The notes under the pieces are model-generated. The model saw nothing but the letters and a program-made list of their open reading frames with translations, did not search any database and was not told the origin of the DNA. Of a stretch of 21,299 nt of DNA, positions 7,924-15,087 are shown one piece after another (position 1 is the first letter of the stretch; every line of letters starts with the position of its first letter). Made by a program: the position numbers and the translations under genes. The DNA is from Syntrophaceae bacterium UBA6112 (GTDB lineage: Bacteria; Desulfobacterota; Syntrophia; Syntrophales; UBA5619). The DNA lies in NCBI GenBank assembly GCA_002423465.1, contig DIWG01000068.1, positions 1-21,299 on the forward strand, read 5' to 3'.

Positions 7924-8187
7924 ATGCGGTTTCTCTTTGGCGAACCTTTTAATAAAGTGGCAGGGAAGGAACTCGAATTTCCCCTTTCGAGCCCTGCCAC
8001 TTTGCGGGAGCTGATTGAACGATATCCCCCCGATCTTATCAAAATGGTTCACCGTGACCACTCGGTGTCCGATGTCGAACTCAGTGCGCATGTCATGTTT
8101 TTCAACAAAACGCGGCTCTTGAGGCTAGATGATATGATCGATAACGACGAAACAGTACAGGTTGTTCTGCCGGCAACGGGCGGCTGA
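7924..8187 (+). CDS. MoaD/ThiS-like beta-grasp sulfur-carrier protein linked to AOR
   Basis: This 87-aa protein ends in VLPATGG. A C-terminal Gly-Gly is the defining feature of the MoaD/ThiS sulfur-carrier fold, where the tail is adenylated and thiocarboxylated to donate sulfur, for instance when the pterin dithiolene is built. The N-terminus MRFLFGEPFNKVAGKELEF gives a first beta-strand, followed by an LRELIERYP helix and a DDMIDNDETVQVVLP end, as in MoaD. The longer frame open from 7069 merely shadows dctM. ATG 7924 follows GGAGG (7913-7917) and fits the family length. It sits 19 nt before the AOR gene, and MoaD-like genes next to AOR-family genes are a known arrangement for tungstopterin enzymes. 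A dedicated role in cofactor maturation or as a small AOR partner is inferred. Confidence 0.8.
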   Translation: MRFLFGEPFNKVAGKELEFPLSSPATLRELIERYPPDLIKMVHRDHSVSDVELSAHVMFFNKTRLLRLDDMIDNDETVQVVLPATGG

Positions 8188-8206
8188 TCAGAAAGAGAGT
8201 AATACA

Positions 8207-10039
8207 ATGTTAGGCTATCACAAGAAAATTTTAAGGGTTGATTTGACCAAGCGTAAGATCGAGGTCCAGGACCTGGATGATTCCCTGCTGGAAAAATATG
8301 TAGGCGGTGTCGGGTTGGGTGCAAGACTGCTCTACGACGAGACCACGCCGGATACCGATCCTCTTGGTCCGGAGAATATCCTGGCGGCGATGACCGGCCC
8401 CTTCACCGACAGCCGGGTTCCCTCCTCGGGCCGGCATCATGTCATGGGAAGGTCGCCGCTCACGGGCATCTTGGGCGAATCGAACGTCGGCGGCTCCTGG
8501 GCGATCCATTTCAAAAAAACCGGATACGACGGGATCGTCGTGACGGGGAAGGCCGACGGACCGGTTTATCTGTGGATTCATGACGGCGGAGTCGAGATCC
8601 GGGACGCGGGTCCCATCATGGGCAAGGATTCCATCGAGTCAGCCAAGTGGCTCAAACGGCAGACGACGGATAAAGCAAGTGCCGCGGTGATCGGTCCTGC
8701 CGGTGAGCGCATGGTCCGGATCGCCGGCATTCCCCACGTGGGAACGATCGTCCGGCAGGCGGCGCGGTGCGGACTGGGCGCGGTCATGGGCTCAAAGAAC
8801 CTCAAAGCTATGGTGGCCTTCGGAACGCAGAAGGCCGTCATGGCTGATGAGGATGGCCTCAGGGCGCAGATAAAGACCATCCTGCCCCATATCCAGAAAG
8901 TGACTGAGACGTTCAGCAAATACGGGACTTCCGGAGGCGTGGAAAATTACGAGAAAATGGGGAATTTCCCCCTCCAGAACTGGCGGGCTGGACGCTGGGC
9001 CGACGCGACCAAGATTTCCGGGGTCGTTATGCACGACACGATACTGAAAGGAAAAACCGCTTGCCTACAGTGCCCCATCGCTTGTGGTCGACATATCCGC
9101 ATCGAAGAGGGACCATACGGGCCTTTGGACGGCGAGGGTCCTGAATACGAAACGTTTGGTACGATGGGAGGCGAATGCTTGGTCCATGATCTGGGCGCCA
9201 TCTGCAAGGCCAATGATCTGTGCAACCGCTATGGGCTCGATACCATGTCCACCGGATCGGTGATTGCCTTTGCCATGGAGGCGTTCGAAAAGGGGTTGAT
9301 CACGATCGCGGATACGGATGGGATCGAGCTCCGCTGGGGTAGCGGCGAGGCTCTGGTGAAAATGACAAGGAAAATTGGCCTTCGCCAAGGGATCGGAGAA
9401 CTCATGGGCGAAGGCGTGATGCGCATGGCGAAAGCCTTGGGCCGCAATGCCGAGGAATTCGCCATCCACGTCAAGGGACTCGAGCCTTCGGCCCACGATC
9501 CGCGGCGGTTCTGGAGCCAGGCTCTCTCTTACGGCACCGCAGCACGGGGTGCATGTCACAATGCCGGATGGAACCATCCGTACGAAATGGGACTGTTCAT
9601 GGCCGAACTCGGCATCGACAAGCCCCAACCTTCCTATCAGGTAGAAGGCATGGCTGAGATGACCGCCAAGCTGCAGACCTATCAGACCATGAACGATGCC
9701 CTGATCATCTGCCGTTTTACCCAGATAGGGAAAGCCGTAACGGCCACGAACATTGTCGACTGGTACAACCTGGCCACCGGCCGCCAGGTGGACATTGGAG
9801 AACTGCTGGCGGTTGGAGAGCGGATCTTCAATCTCAAGCGTTTGTTCAACACTCGCTTGGGTATCAGTCGCAAGGACGATTTCCTTCCCCCGCGTTTCCT
9901 GACGCACAACAGGAAAGGCGAGGGTCTCACAACCCAGTTGCCGCCCATGGGGCAGCTTCTGGCCAACTATTACGAAGTCCGGGGCTGGAGTGAAGACGGC
10001 CTGCCGACATCCGATAAGCTCCAACAATTGGGGATTTGA
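8207..10039 (+). CDS. aor: Aldehyde:ferredoxin oxidoreductase (tungsten-pterin family)
   Basis: This 610-aa cytoplasmic enzyme has typical AOR length. It interconverts aldehydes and carboxylic acids using ferredoxin, with a bis-pterin tungsten (or molybdenum) cofactor and one [4Fe-4S] cluster. The N-terminal AOR domain opens with LGYHKKILRVDLTKRKIE and includes YVGGVGLGARLLYDE (31-45). Cluster ligands are C286, C289 and C293 (CLQCPIAC) plus a distal C502 in ALIICRF, matching the CxxCxxxC...C pattern. GPEYETFG (311-318) carries the conserved active-site Glu (E313), and AHDPR (429-433) with RGACH is part of the pterin-binding region. The frame is open from 8162, but ATG 8207 gives the canonical start and clears the MoaD-like gene; the AGAGAG upstream is a modest ribosome site. 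With the adjacent alcohol dehydrogenase it could link acid, aldehyde and alcohol pools. Substrate and metal are not predictable here. Confidence 0.95.
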   Translation: MLGYHKKILRVDLTKRKIEVQDLDDSLLEKYVGGVGLGARLLYDETTPDTDPLGPENILAAMTGPFTDSRVPSSGRHHVMGRSPLTGILGESNVGGSWAIHFKKTGYDGIVVTGKADGPVYLWIHDGGVEIRDAGPIMGKDSIESAKWLKRQTTDKASAAVIGPAGERMVRIAGIPHVGTIVRQAARCGLGAVMGSKNLKAMVAFGTQKAVMADEDGLRAQIKTILPHIQKVTETFSKYGTSGGVENYEKMGNFPLQNWRAGRWADATKISGVVMHDTILKGKTACLQCPIACGRHIRIEEGPYGPLDGEGPEYETFGTMGGECLVHDLGAICKANDLCNRYGLDTMSTGSVIAFAMEAFEKGLITIADTDGIELRWGSGEALVKMTRKIGLRQGIGELMGEGVMRMAKALGRNAEEFAIHVKGLEPSAHDPRRFWSQALSYGTAARGACHNAGWNHPYEMGLFMAELGIDKPQPSYQVEGMAEMTAKLQTYQTMNDALIICRFTQIGKAVTATNIVDWYNLATGRQVDIGELLAVGERIFNLKRLFNTRLGISRKDDFLPPRFLTHNRKGEGLTTQLPPMGQLLANYYEVRGWSEDGLPTSDKLQQLGI

Positions 10040-10042
10040 CGA

Positions 10043-10081
10043 TTCCCTTTGAGGCAGTATAGCGGCGAATAAAAAAGGGAA
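10043..10081 (+). repeat. Weak inverted repeat between AOR and alcohol dehydrogenase genes
   Basis: TTCCCTTT (10043-10050) and AAAGGGAA (10074-10081) form an 8-bp, A/T-rich stem around a 23-nt loop, just after the AOR stop. It might be a processing element but could be chance. Confidence 0.3.
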
Positions 10082-10133
10082 CGGAAGAGCAACAGAAATA
10101 GGTTTTACTCAAATCAGATGAAGGAGGTAGTCC

Positions 10134-11291
10134 ATGGAAGTTATGAATGCCAAATTTTTTCGAGTTCCTCCGGAGGTGTTTTACGGTATTGGTGCGGCGG
10201 AGAAAGTGGGGGAACTGTCGCGGCTTTTTGGACAGCGGGCGCTGCTGGTTTCGGATCCGGGGATAGCCCAAACCGGCATGCTGGAAGATGTAAAAAACAG
10301 GCTCAAGGCTTCAGGTATTGCAGTCGAGGTCTTCAGCGAGGTGGAACCGAACCCTTCGGTACAAACGGTCGAGAAGGGATTTAAGGTTTTTCAGGATATG
10401 AAGGCTGATTTTGTCATTGCCTTGGGAGGCGGGAGTGCGATGGATGTAGGCAAGGCTATCGCAACACTGGCTACCAACGGCGGCAAAATAGCGGATTACG
10501 AGGGCGTCGGAAAGGTAAAAATACCCGCCCGCCCGGTGATCACGATTCCCACAACGGCAGGAACAGGCAGTGAAGTCACAATCAACATGGTGATCACGGA
10601 TCGTGCCCGTCGCTACAAGTTCCCCGTCATCGACAAGAATTGCGCCGCGAAGCTGGCCATTGTAGATCCTGTGATGACGCTGAGCATGCCCCCGCGGGTT
10701 ACCGCTTCCACTGGCGTCGATGCCTTGACCCATGCGATAGAGTCTTACACCTGTACCGTCACCCATCCGATATCGGAGCTTCTGGCTTTGGAATCGATCA
10801 GATTAATGAGCGGCAATATCCGGCAAGCCGTAGCGAACGGTCAAAATCTGGAAGCGCGGGATAAAATGATGACAGGCTGTCTAATGTCTGCCATGGCCTT
10901 CAGCAATACACGGCTAGGGAACGTTCACGCCGCCAGCGCCGCCTTGGGCGGCTGGTTCGACGTGCCGCATGGTGTGGCCAACGCCATCCTTCTCCCCCAC
11001 GTGATGGAGTTCAATGTTTTCGGGAATCCCAAAAAGTTTGCGGATATTGCCGGGGCGCTGGGCGAAGATATTTACAACTGCACCGAGCTGGAAGCAGCCT
11101 ATAAGGCCGTTGAGTGCATCAAAACACTCAACCGTGATATTGGAATCCCCAAGACGATGAGGGAAGTGGGGGTCAAGGAGGAGGCCTTAGAGGAGATGGC
11201 GAAGGAGTCCATGACGAGCGGCAATATCGCGGTCAATCCCCGGGCCACGAAACTTGAGGATATCATCAACTTGTATAAGGCAGCATTCTGA
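10134..11291 (+). CDS. Iron-containing (group III) alcohol dehydrogenase
   Basis: This 385-aa cytoplasmic NAD(P)-dependent dehydrogenase, full length for the family, interconverts primary alcohols and aldehydes. The N-terminal nucleotide-binding half shows ALGGGSAMDVGKAIA (96-110) and IPTTAGTGSE (138-147). Iron ligands expected for the family are all present: D196 and H200 (GVDALTHAIESY), H265 (NVHAASAALGG) and H279 (VPHGVANA). It starts after a perfect AAGGAGGT (10121-10128); an in-frame ATG lies three codons on but is less well placed. It is 94 nt downstream of AOR and is followed by a strong terminator, so it ends the transcription unit. It could consume or supply the aldehyde used by AOR. 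Members are often annotated as butanol, 1,3-propanediol or lactaldehyde dehydrogenases; no specific substrate is supported. Confidence 0.95.
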   Translation: MEVMNAKFFRVPPEVFYGIGAAEKVGELSRLFGQRALLVSDPGIAQTGMLEDVKNRLKASGIAVEVFSEVEPNPSVQTVEKGFKVFQDMKADFVIALGGGSAMDVGKAIATLATNGGKIADYEGVGKVKIPARPVITIPTTAGTGSEVTINMVITDRARRYKFPVIDKNCAAKLAIVDPVMTLSMPPRVTASTGVDALTHAIESYTCTVTHPISELLALESIRLMSGNIRQAVANGQNLEARDKMMTGCLMSAMAFSNTRLGNVHAASAALGGWFDVPHGVANAILLPHVMEFNVFGNPKKFADIAGALGEDIYNCTELEAAYKAVECIKTLNRDIGIPKTMREVGVKEEALEEMAKESMTSGNIAVNPRATKLEDIINLYKAAF

Positions 11292-11311
11292 CCCAAAAAT
11301 AAATTCTCCTG

Positions 11312-11350
11312 ATGAGTCCCCCGGCACTGCCGGGGGCTCATTTAGTTTGG
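11312..11350 (+). terminator. Rho-independent terminator after the alcohol dehydrogenase gene
   Basis: CCCCCGGC (11318-11325) pairs with GCCGGGGG (11329-11336) around a 3-nt ACT loop. The stem is extended by ATGAG/CTCAT (11312-11316 and 11337-11341) across a one-base bulge, and a T-rich TTTAGTTT tract follows (11341-11348). It lies about 20 nt after the dehydrogenase stop and probably ends the upstream operon. Confidence 0.88.
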
Positions 11351-11481
11351 CAATTCCGGGAATAAAAGAAAGCCTCCCGGATGGGAACGGCTCAAAGTTT
11401 ACAGGATTGGTATCGATATCAGAAGGAAAAAGGATCGGCAACTGGGGCAGCTTTAGGGGAGGCGGGAATATCTTCAGGTGT

Positions 11482-11664
11482 AAAGAAAGCAGCTTCCGGC
11501 AGGCGCTGATCATGTCCCCAACGGGCAGCGTCTCCATTCTATTTACCCGCCCTATCTCCGGGACGATCCTGATTCTGTCGATCGTCATTCTACTCCTTCC
11601 CCTGGCTCTGAAACGTCTCCGCCGTGCCTTTTCCGTTGGGTTTCAGGGAGTCGAAAAATTGTGA
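11482..11664 (+). pseudogene. Remnant of a TctA-type (tripartite tricarboxylate transporter) permease C-terminus
   Basis: An open frame ending in TGA at 11664 encodes KESSFRQALIMSP, then SILFTRPISGTILILSIVIL and a basic KRLRR end. This resembles the C-terminal end of TctA large permeases, where an LRxSLxxSxGD...FxxRPIS motif precedes the last membrane helix. TctA proteins are about 500 residues, so only the last 45-60 codons survive. The frame continues upstream into the alcohol dehydrogenase without recognisable TctA sequence, and there is no start or ribosome site. It lies between the terminator and the crotonase gene, in a 426-nt gap that otherwise shows nothing recognisable. I read it as a relic of a deleted transporter. 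Recognition is by motif memory only, so confidence is moderate. Confidence 0.55.
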
Positions 11665-11717
11665 GAGGGGCCATTCCTCTGCCATGGGGCGGAATGGATC
11701 AGTACGAAAGGCAGCGT

Positions 11718-12530
11718 ATGGAAAATTTAAAGTTTACACGTTTCCGGATTGCCGGTTCTATCGGCATCATCTGGCTGGATCGTCCCCCGCTGAATTTGCT
11801 GCGCGAGGATATGAAGGACGAGCTTCTGGCCATCCTGGAAAACATGGCGGCCGACGACCGGGTAGGGATTGTCATCGTGACCGGCTCCGGGGAAAAGGCC
11901 TTTTGCGCCGGCCGGGATCTGGCGGAATCCCATTCCTGGCAGACGTCATCGAACCCCCCTCTGGAAGAGGTGTGGGACCGGGGAAATCGCCTCATCGACA
12001 ACATCCTTTATCATCCCAAGATCACGATCGCCGCCCTGAACGGCGCGACCCTCGGCGGGGGGTGCGAACTCACCCTCCCCTTTGACCTAGTCATTGCTGA
12101 GAAGGGAGGCCGGATCGGCATTCCCGAGGCGAGCAGGGGGGTTTTTCCGGGAACGGGGGCCATGCAGCTTCTGCCCAAGAAGATCGGCATCTTTCGGGCC
12201 AAGGAGATGGTGTTCTGGGGGAAGGTTATCACAGCAGAAGAGGCGCTTTCCTGGGGGCTGGTCAACGTGGTGACCGAGGGAAAGGCCCTGGATGCGGCTT
12301 ATGATTATGCCGGACGGCTGGACAAGATTTCCCTCCGGGCCATCGGCCGGGCCAAGGAGATCATGAACCGGCATGAGAGGTGGGCGGACGCCTCCACGCT
12401 CCATTTCGAGAAGAGGGAGTTTTCCCGCATCTTCCTACAGCCCGATGCGCGGGAAGGCATTAATGCCTTCTTCGAGAAGCGTCCGCCATTTTTCAATAAA
12501 ACCCAAAAAGAGGAAGGGGAAGAGAGATGA
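11718..12530 (+). CDS. Enoyl-CoA hydratase/isomerase (crotonase superfamily)
   Basis: This 270-aa crotonase probably adds water to a 2,3-enoyl-CoA, complementing the acyl-CoA dehydrogenase. The oxyanion-hole segment FCAGRDLAE (62-70) and LNGATLGGGCEL (107-118) are clear. Both catalytic glutamates of the hydratase type are kept: E117 in GGGCEL and E137 in GIPEASRG. The C-terminal DAREGINAFFEKR motif is typical. The frame is open from 11661. ATG 11718 gives the usual length; ATG 11694 would add eight residues, and neither has a strong ribosome site. Its stop overlaps the flavoprotein start as ATGA (12527-12530), indicating translational coupling. CaiD-like, hydratase, isomerase or hydrolase roles cannot be separated by eye. 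Confidence 0.9.
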   Translation: MENLKFTRFRIAGSIGIIWLDRPPLNLLREDMKDELLAILENMAADDRVGIVIVTGSGEKAFCAGRDLAESHSWQTSSNPPLEEVWDRGNRLIDNILYHPKITIAALNGATLGGGCELTLPFDLVIAEKGGRIGIPEASRGVFPGTGAMQLLPKKIGIFRAKEMVFWGKVITAEEALSWGLVNVVTEGKALDAAYDYAGRLDKISLRAIGRAKEIMNRHERWADASTLHFEKREFSRIFLQPDAREGINAFFEKRPPFFNKTQKEEGEER

Positions 12531-14215
12531 ATCATACCGATTTTCCCGTCATCAGAATTTCTTGCGATGTCCTGGTTGTAGGCGGCGGTTTGGCGGCCTT
12601 TCGGGCGGCTTGGGCCGCCCGGGCAGCCGGGGCGCGGGTCAGGATCGTCGCGAAACGGCGTCTGCTGACCGGCGGGGCGACAGCCGTGGGACGTTCGGAG
12701 ATCATGGGTGTCGCCGCCGCGCTGGGCCATTCCAACCCCCTTGACTCCCCGGAAATCCACTATCAGGATACCGTCAATGCCGGGGGTGCCTTCCTGCGCC
12801 GGGATCTCGCGCGGGTCCTGGTGGATGAGATTCCTAATGAAATTAAACGGCTTCTGAACTGGGGCGTCCCATTCGAAAAGAGGGGCGAGAAGCTTTCCCA
12901 GATGCGCAGCGATTATGCCACCTACCCCCGCAACTGCAAGGCGGACGGGCGGACGGGGTGGGAGATCCTCTCTGTCCTCGCTCGGAAGGTCCGGGACGCA
13001 GGGATCGAGATCGATGAAGAGGTCATGATCGTCAAACTCTTCTCCGGCCGGGACCAGTCTCTGGGGGCCTTCGGGCTGGGGAGAAAGGCGAACGCCCTCT
13101 ACGTATATGAGTCCAAGTGCGTGCTCGCTGCCAGCGGAGGGGCGGGGTACCTGTTCTCCAGAAATGCGGTATCCCCGGAAATGAGCGGGGACGGATACGT
13201 GTTTGCCCTCCAGGCCGGCGCCCCTTTGATGAACATGGAATTCTTGCAGTTCGGCCCCGGCGTTTTGACACCCTCCCCCCTGGCCCTTTCCGGTCCGGTG
13301 TACCGGATGGATCCAATATTTCGGAACGATCTGGGGGAGGATATCTTGAAAAAACATCTCCCGGAGGGGGTCTCCGTTGAAGAGGTATTGGCCCACAAGG
13401 TTTTCCCCTTCAATGGTCAGGATCCGTCCCGGTATCTCGACATGGCGATCAGCCTGGAAAATCTGGCCGGCCGGACGGTTACACTGCAGGTCGGCCAAGA
13501 AGGGGAGCTTTTGAAGAGGATCCCGCACACCTGCCGCCGGATCCTCGATGCCGGATTGTCCCTGACCGATCCCTGGCCTGTCGGCATTATTCTCCAGTGT
13601 TTCAATGGTGGGATCTATATGGAGGATGCCCGCTGCCACACACGGGTGCCCGGGCTATTAGTTGCCGGCGAGGCGGCCGGCGGGCTCAGGGCGCCCACGC
13701 GGCCCGGAGGGAATGCCCTTGCGGAAGCCCTGGTCTTCGGTAAAATCGCCGGAGAGGAAGCAGCGGGGATGCAGGCAGATATGGAACCTGCCGAGGCCAA
13801 AGGGGAAGAGCTGCAGAATTTCATCGCAGACCTGCAGAAGATCGAGACCGTCCAAGGAGGGCGGAGCCATCTGAAGATCCGGGACGAACTCCATGACCTC
13901 TGTGAACGGTATCTATCCGTGGTGCGGTCGGCCGAGGGGCTGCAAAAGGCCGGCGCCCGGATCGGGCAGATGCAAGCGGAGCTGGAGACGGAGGCGCGCG
14001 CCGAGGGATTTCTCGCCGATTATTTCACGACCCGTCATCTGGCCGTCGTTGCGGAAGTAATCGCTGCCGCCGCCCTGCGGCGAGAAGAGAGCCGGGGATC
14101 ACACTTCAGGGAAGACTTCACCGAACCCAGGGAAGAATGGAATCTTCCCCTCTGGGTCACCCGCGAGGGTCAAGGTTTGCGAGTGGAAGCGAAGGCGATT
14201 CGGGAGGAGAAGTAG
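12527..14215 (+). CDS. FAD-binding oxidoreductase of the succinate dehydrogenase/fumarate reductase/aspartate oxidase superfamily, divergent
   Basis: This 562-aa flavoprotein has an N-terminal FAD-binding beta-alpha-beta fold (VLVVGGGLAAFRAAWAARAAG, 15-35) and a second FAD segment near the end of the catalytic part (LLVAGEAAGGL, 377-387, then TRPGGNALAEALVFG, 391-405). R392 matches the C-terminal active-site Arg of fumarate reductases. Several hallmarks are missing. The covalent-FAD His (SHT motif) is absent around 48-56, the HPT motif reads QFGPG (241-245), and the His-Tyr preceding GGI is replaced by LQCFNGGI (356-363). Its substrate is therefore unlikely to be succinate or fumarate. No signal peptide, Fe-S partner or membrane-anchor gene is adjacent. 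It starts inside the stop of the crotonase (ATGA) after a GGAAGGGGAAG site, and a broken crotonase starts within its own stop. Action on a CoA-ester or enoate is inference. APS-reductase-like or enoate-reductase-like identity is not supported. Confidence 0.85.
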   Translation: MNHTDFPVIRISCDVLVVGGGLAAFRAAWAARAAGARVRIVAKRRLLTGGATAVGRSEIMGVAAALGHSNPLDSPEIHYQDTVNAGGAFLRRDLARVLVDEIPNEIKRLLNWGVPFEKRGEKLSQMRSDYATYPRNCKADGRTGWEILSVLARKVRDAGIEIDEEVMIVKLFSGRDQSLGAFGLGRKANALYVYESKCVLAASGGAGYLFSRNAVSPEMSGDGYVFALQAGAPLMNMEFLQFGPGVLTPSPLALSGPVYRMDPIFRNDLGEDILKKHLPEGVSVEEVLAHKVFPFNGQDPSRYLDMAISLENLAGRTVTLQVGQEGELLKRIPHTCRRILDAGLSLTDPWPVGIILQCFNGGIYMEDARCHTRVPGLLVAGEAAGGLRAPTRPGGNALAEALVFGKIAGEEAAGMQADMEPAEAKGEELQNFIADLQKIETVQGGRSHLKIRDELHDLCERYLSVVRSAEGLQKAGARIGQMQAELETEARAEGFLADYFTTRHLAVVAEVIAAAALRREESRGSHFREDFTEPREEWNLPLWVTREGQGLRVEAKAIREEK

Positions 14216-14872
14216 TGGATGGAAGACCATCTGTTGTTGGAAAAAAGAATGGGATTGCAACACAGACGCTGAATCGGTCCAAGGTTAGCAACGTGCTCAC
14301 GGGGGAGATGTACTAAAGGCTGACCCGTTACCTGTATGAACTGGATGAGGATAACGGGACTTCCGTAATCATCATCCGCGGGACCAGGGAGAAGGACTTT
14401 TGCGCCGGTTTCGACGTGAACAACTTCTTGAATAAAACCGTCCTTGAGCGGCAGAAACATTTTGCCAAAGTGGCTGGACTATTCCAGGTGCCAGCCAGGA
14501 TTAGCAAACCCGTGATTGCCATCGTAAAAGGCTATGCCTTTGGGGGTGGGCGCTCCCCGGGCCCTGGAGATTACGCTAATGGGTGAGAAGCTTTCGGCGG
14601 TCAGGGCCGCTGAAAGCGGTTTGATCAACCGGGCCGTGCCGGAGAAGGATTTTGAGGCTGAGGTGATGAGGTGGGCGACAAGGCTGGTATCCTTCACACC
14701 CGTCACAGTCAGACTGGGGAAGACCGTTTTTTATCACTGCATGGATATGGAGTATCTGAAGGCAATCAAATTCATGGGTGACGTGATGGCCATCAATGTT
14801 TGCTCCGAAGATGGTTCCGAGGGGATCGGGGCCTTCTTTGAGAAACGCATCCCCAAGTGGAAAGGTTGCTGA
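14215..14872 (+). pseudogene. Broken enoyl-CoA hydratase (crotonase) gene: internal stop plus internal deletion/frameshift
   Basis: A GTG at 14215 overlaps the TAG of the flavoprotein gene and follows GGGAGGAGA. From it the frame reads a crotonase N-terminus (LNRSKVSNVLTGEMY), is stopped by TAA at 14314-14316, and continues in the same frame through IIIRGTREKDFCAGFDV to KGYAFGGG near 14550. The next crotonase region, about 40-45 residues with the catalytic Glu pair and PE motif, is absent. The sequence resumes in another frame with ALEITLMGEKLSAVRAAESG, ending in the classical EDGSEGIGAFFEKRIP tail (TGA at 14872). At least two independent lesions rule out a working hydratase. It must have been the third gene of the crotonase-flavoprotein unit. 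Assembly error could mimic one lesion, less easily both. Confidence 0.85.
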
Positions 14873-15087
14873 CCTTTTTGGCGAAGGTGTGTGGGGGGAG
14901 GGGCGGCTCCCGGACGATGCTTTGGGCCAGGCCGTTTCTTACCCGTGATGCCAATGCTGTCTTCTACGAAACGCTGTCGGGAGAAGTTTCCCGATGCTGT
15001 CGGCCTCTGTGGAAAACGGCTGCCAATCTGCACCGTCGGGGGATTGAGCGTTGAATCATAGCCATGACGGTAGAAAAAGGAGCCTTT

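Noticed and set aside
12305..13639. 444-codon minus-strand frame
   Set aside because: Antisense to the crotonase and flavoprotein genes, low-complexity in Pro/Gly/Arg, no family motif.
14977..14994. TCGGGA/TCCCGA hairpin before glycerate kinase as a terminator
   Set aside because: Only 6 bp, no T-run and about 95 nt before the next gene; likely chance.
14857..15054. 65-codon frame between the crotonase pseudogene and glycerate kinase
   Set aside because: It overlaps the pseudogene end, lacks a ribosome site and resembles no protein I know.
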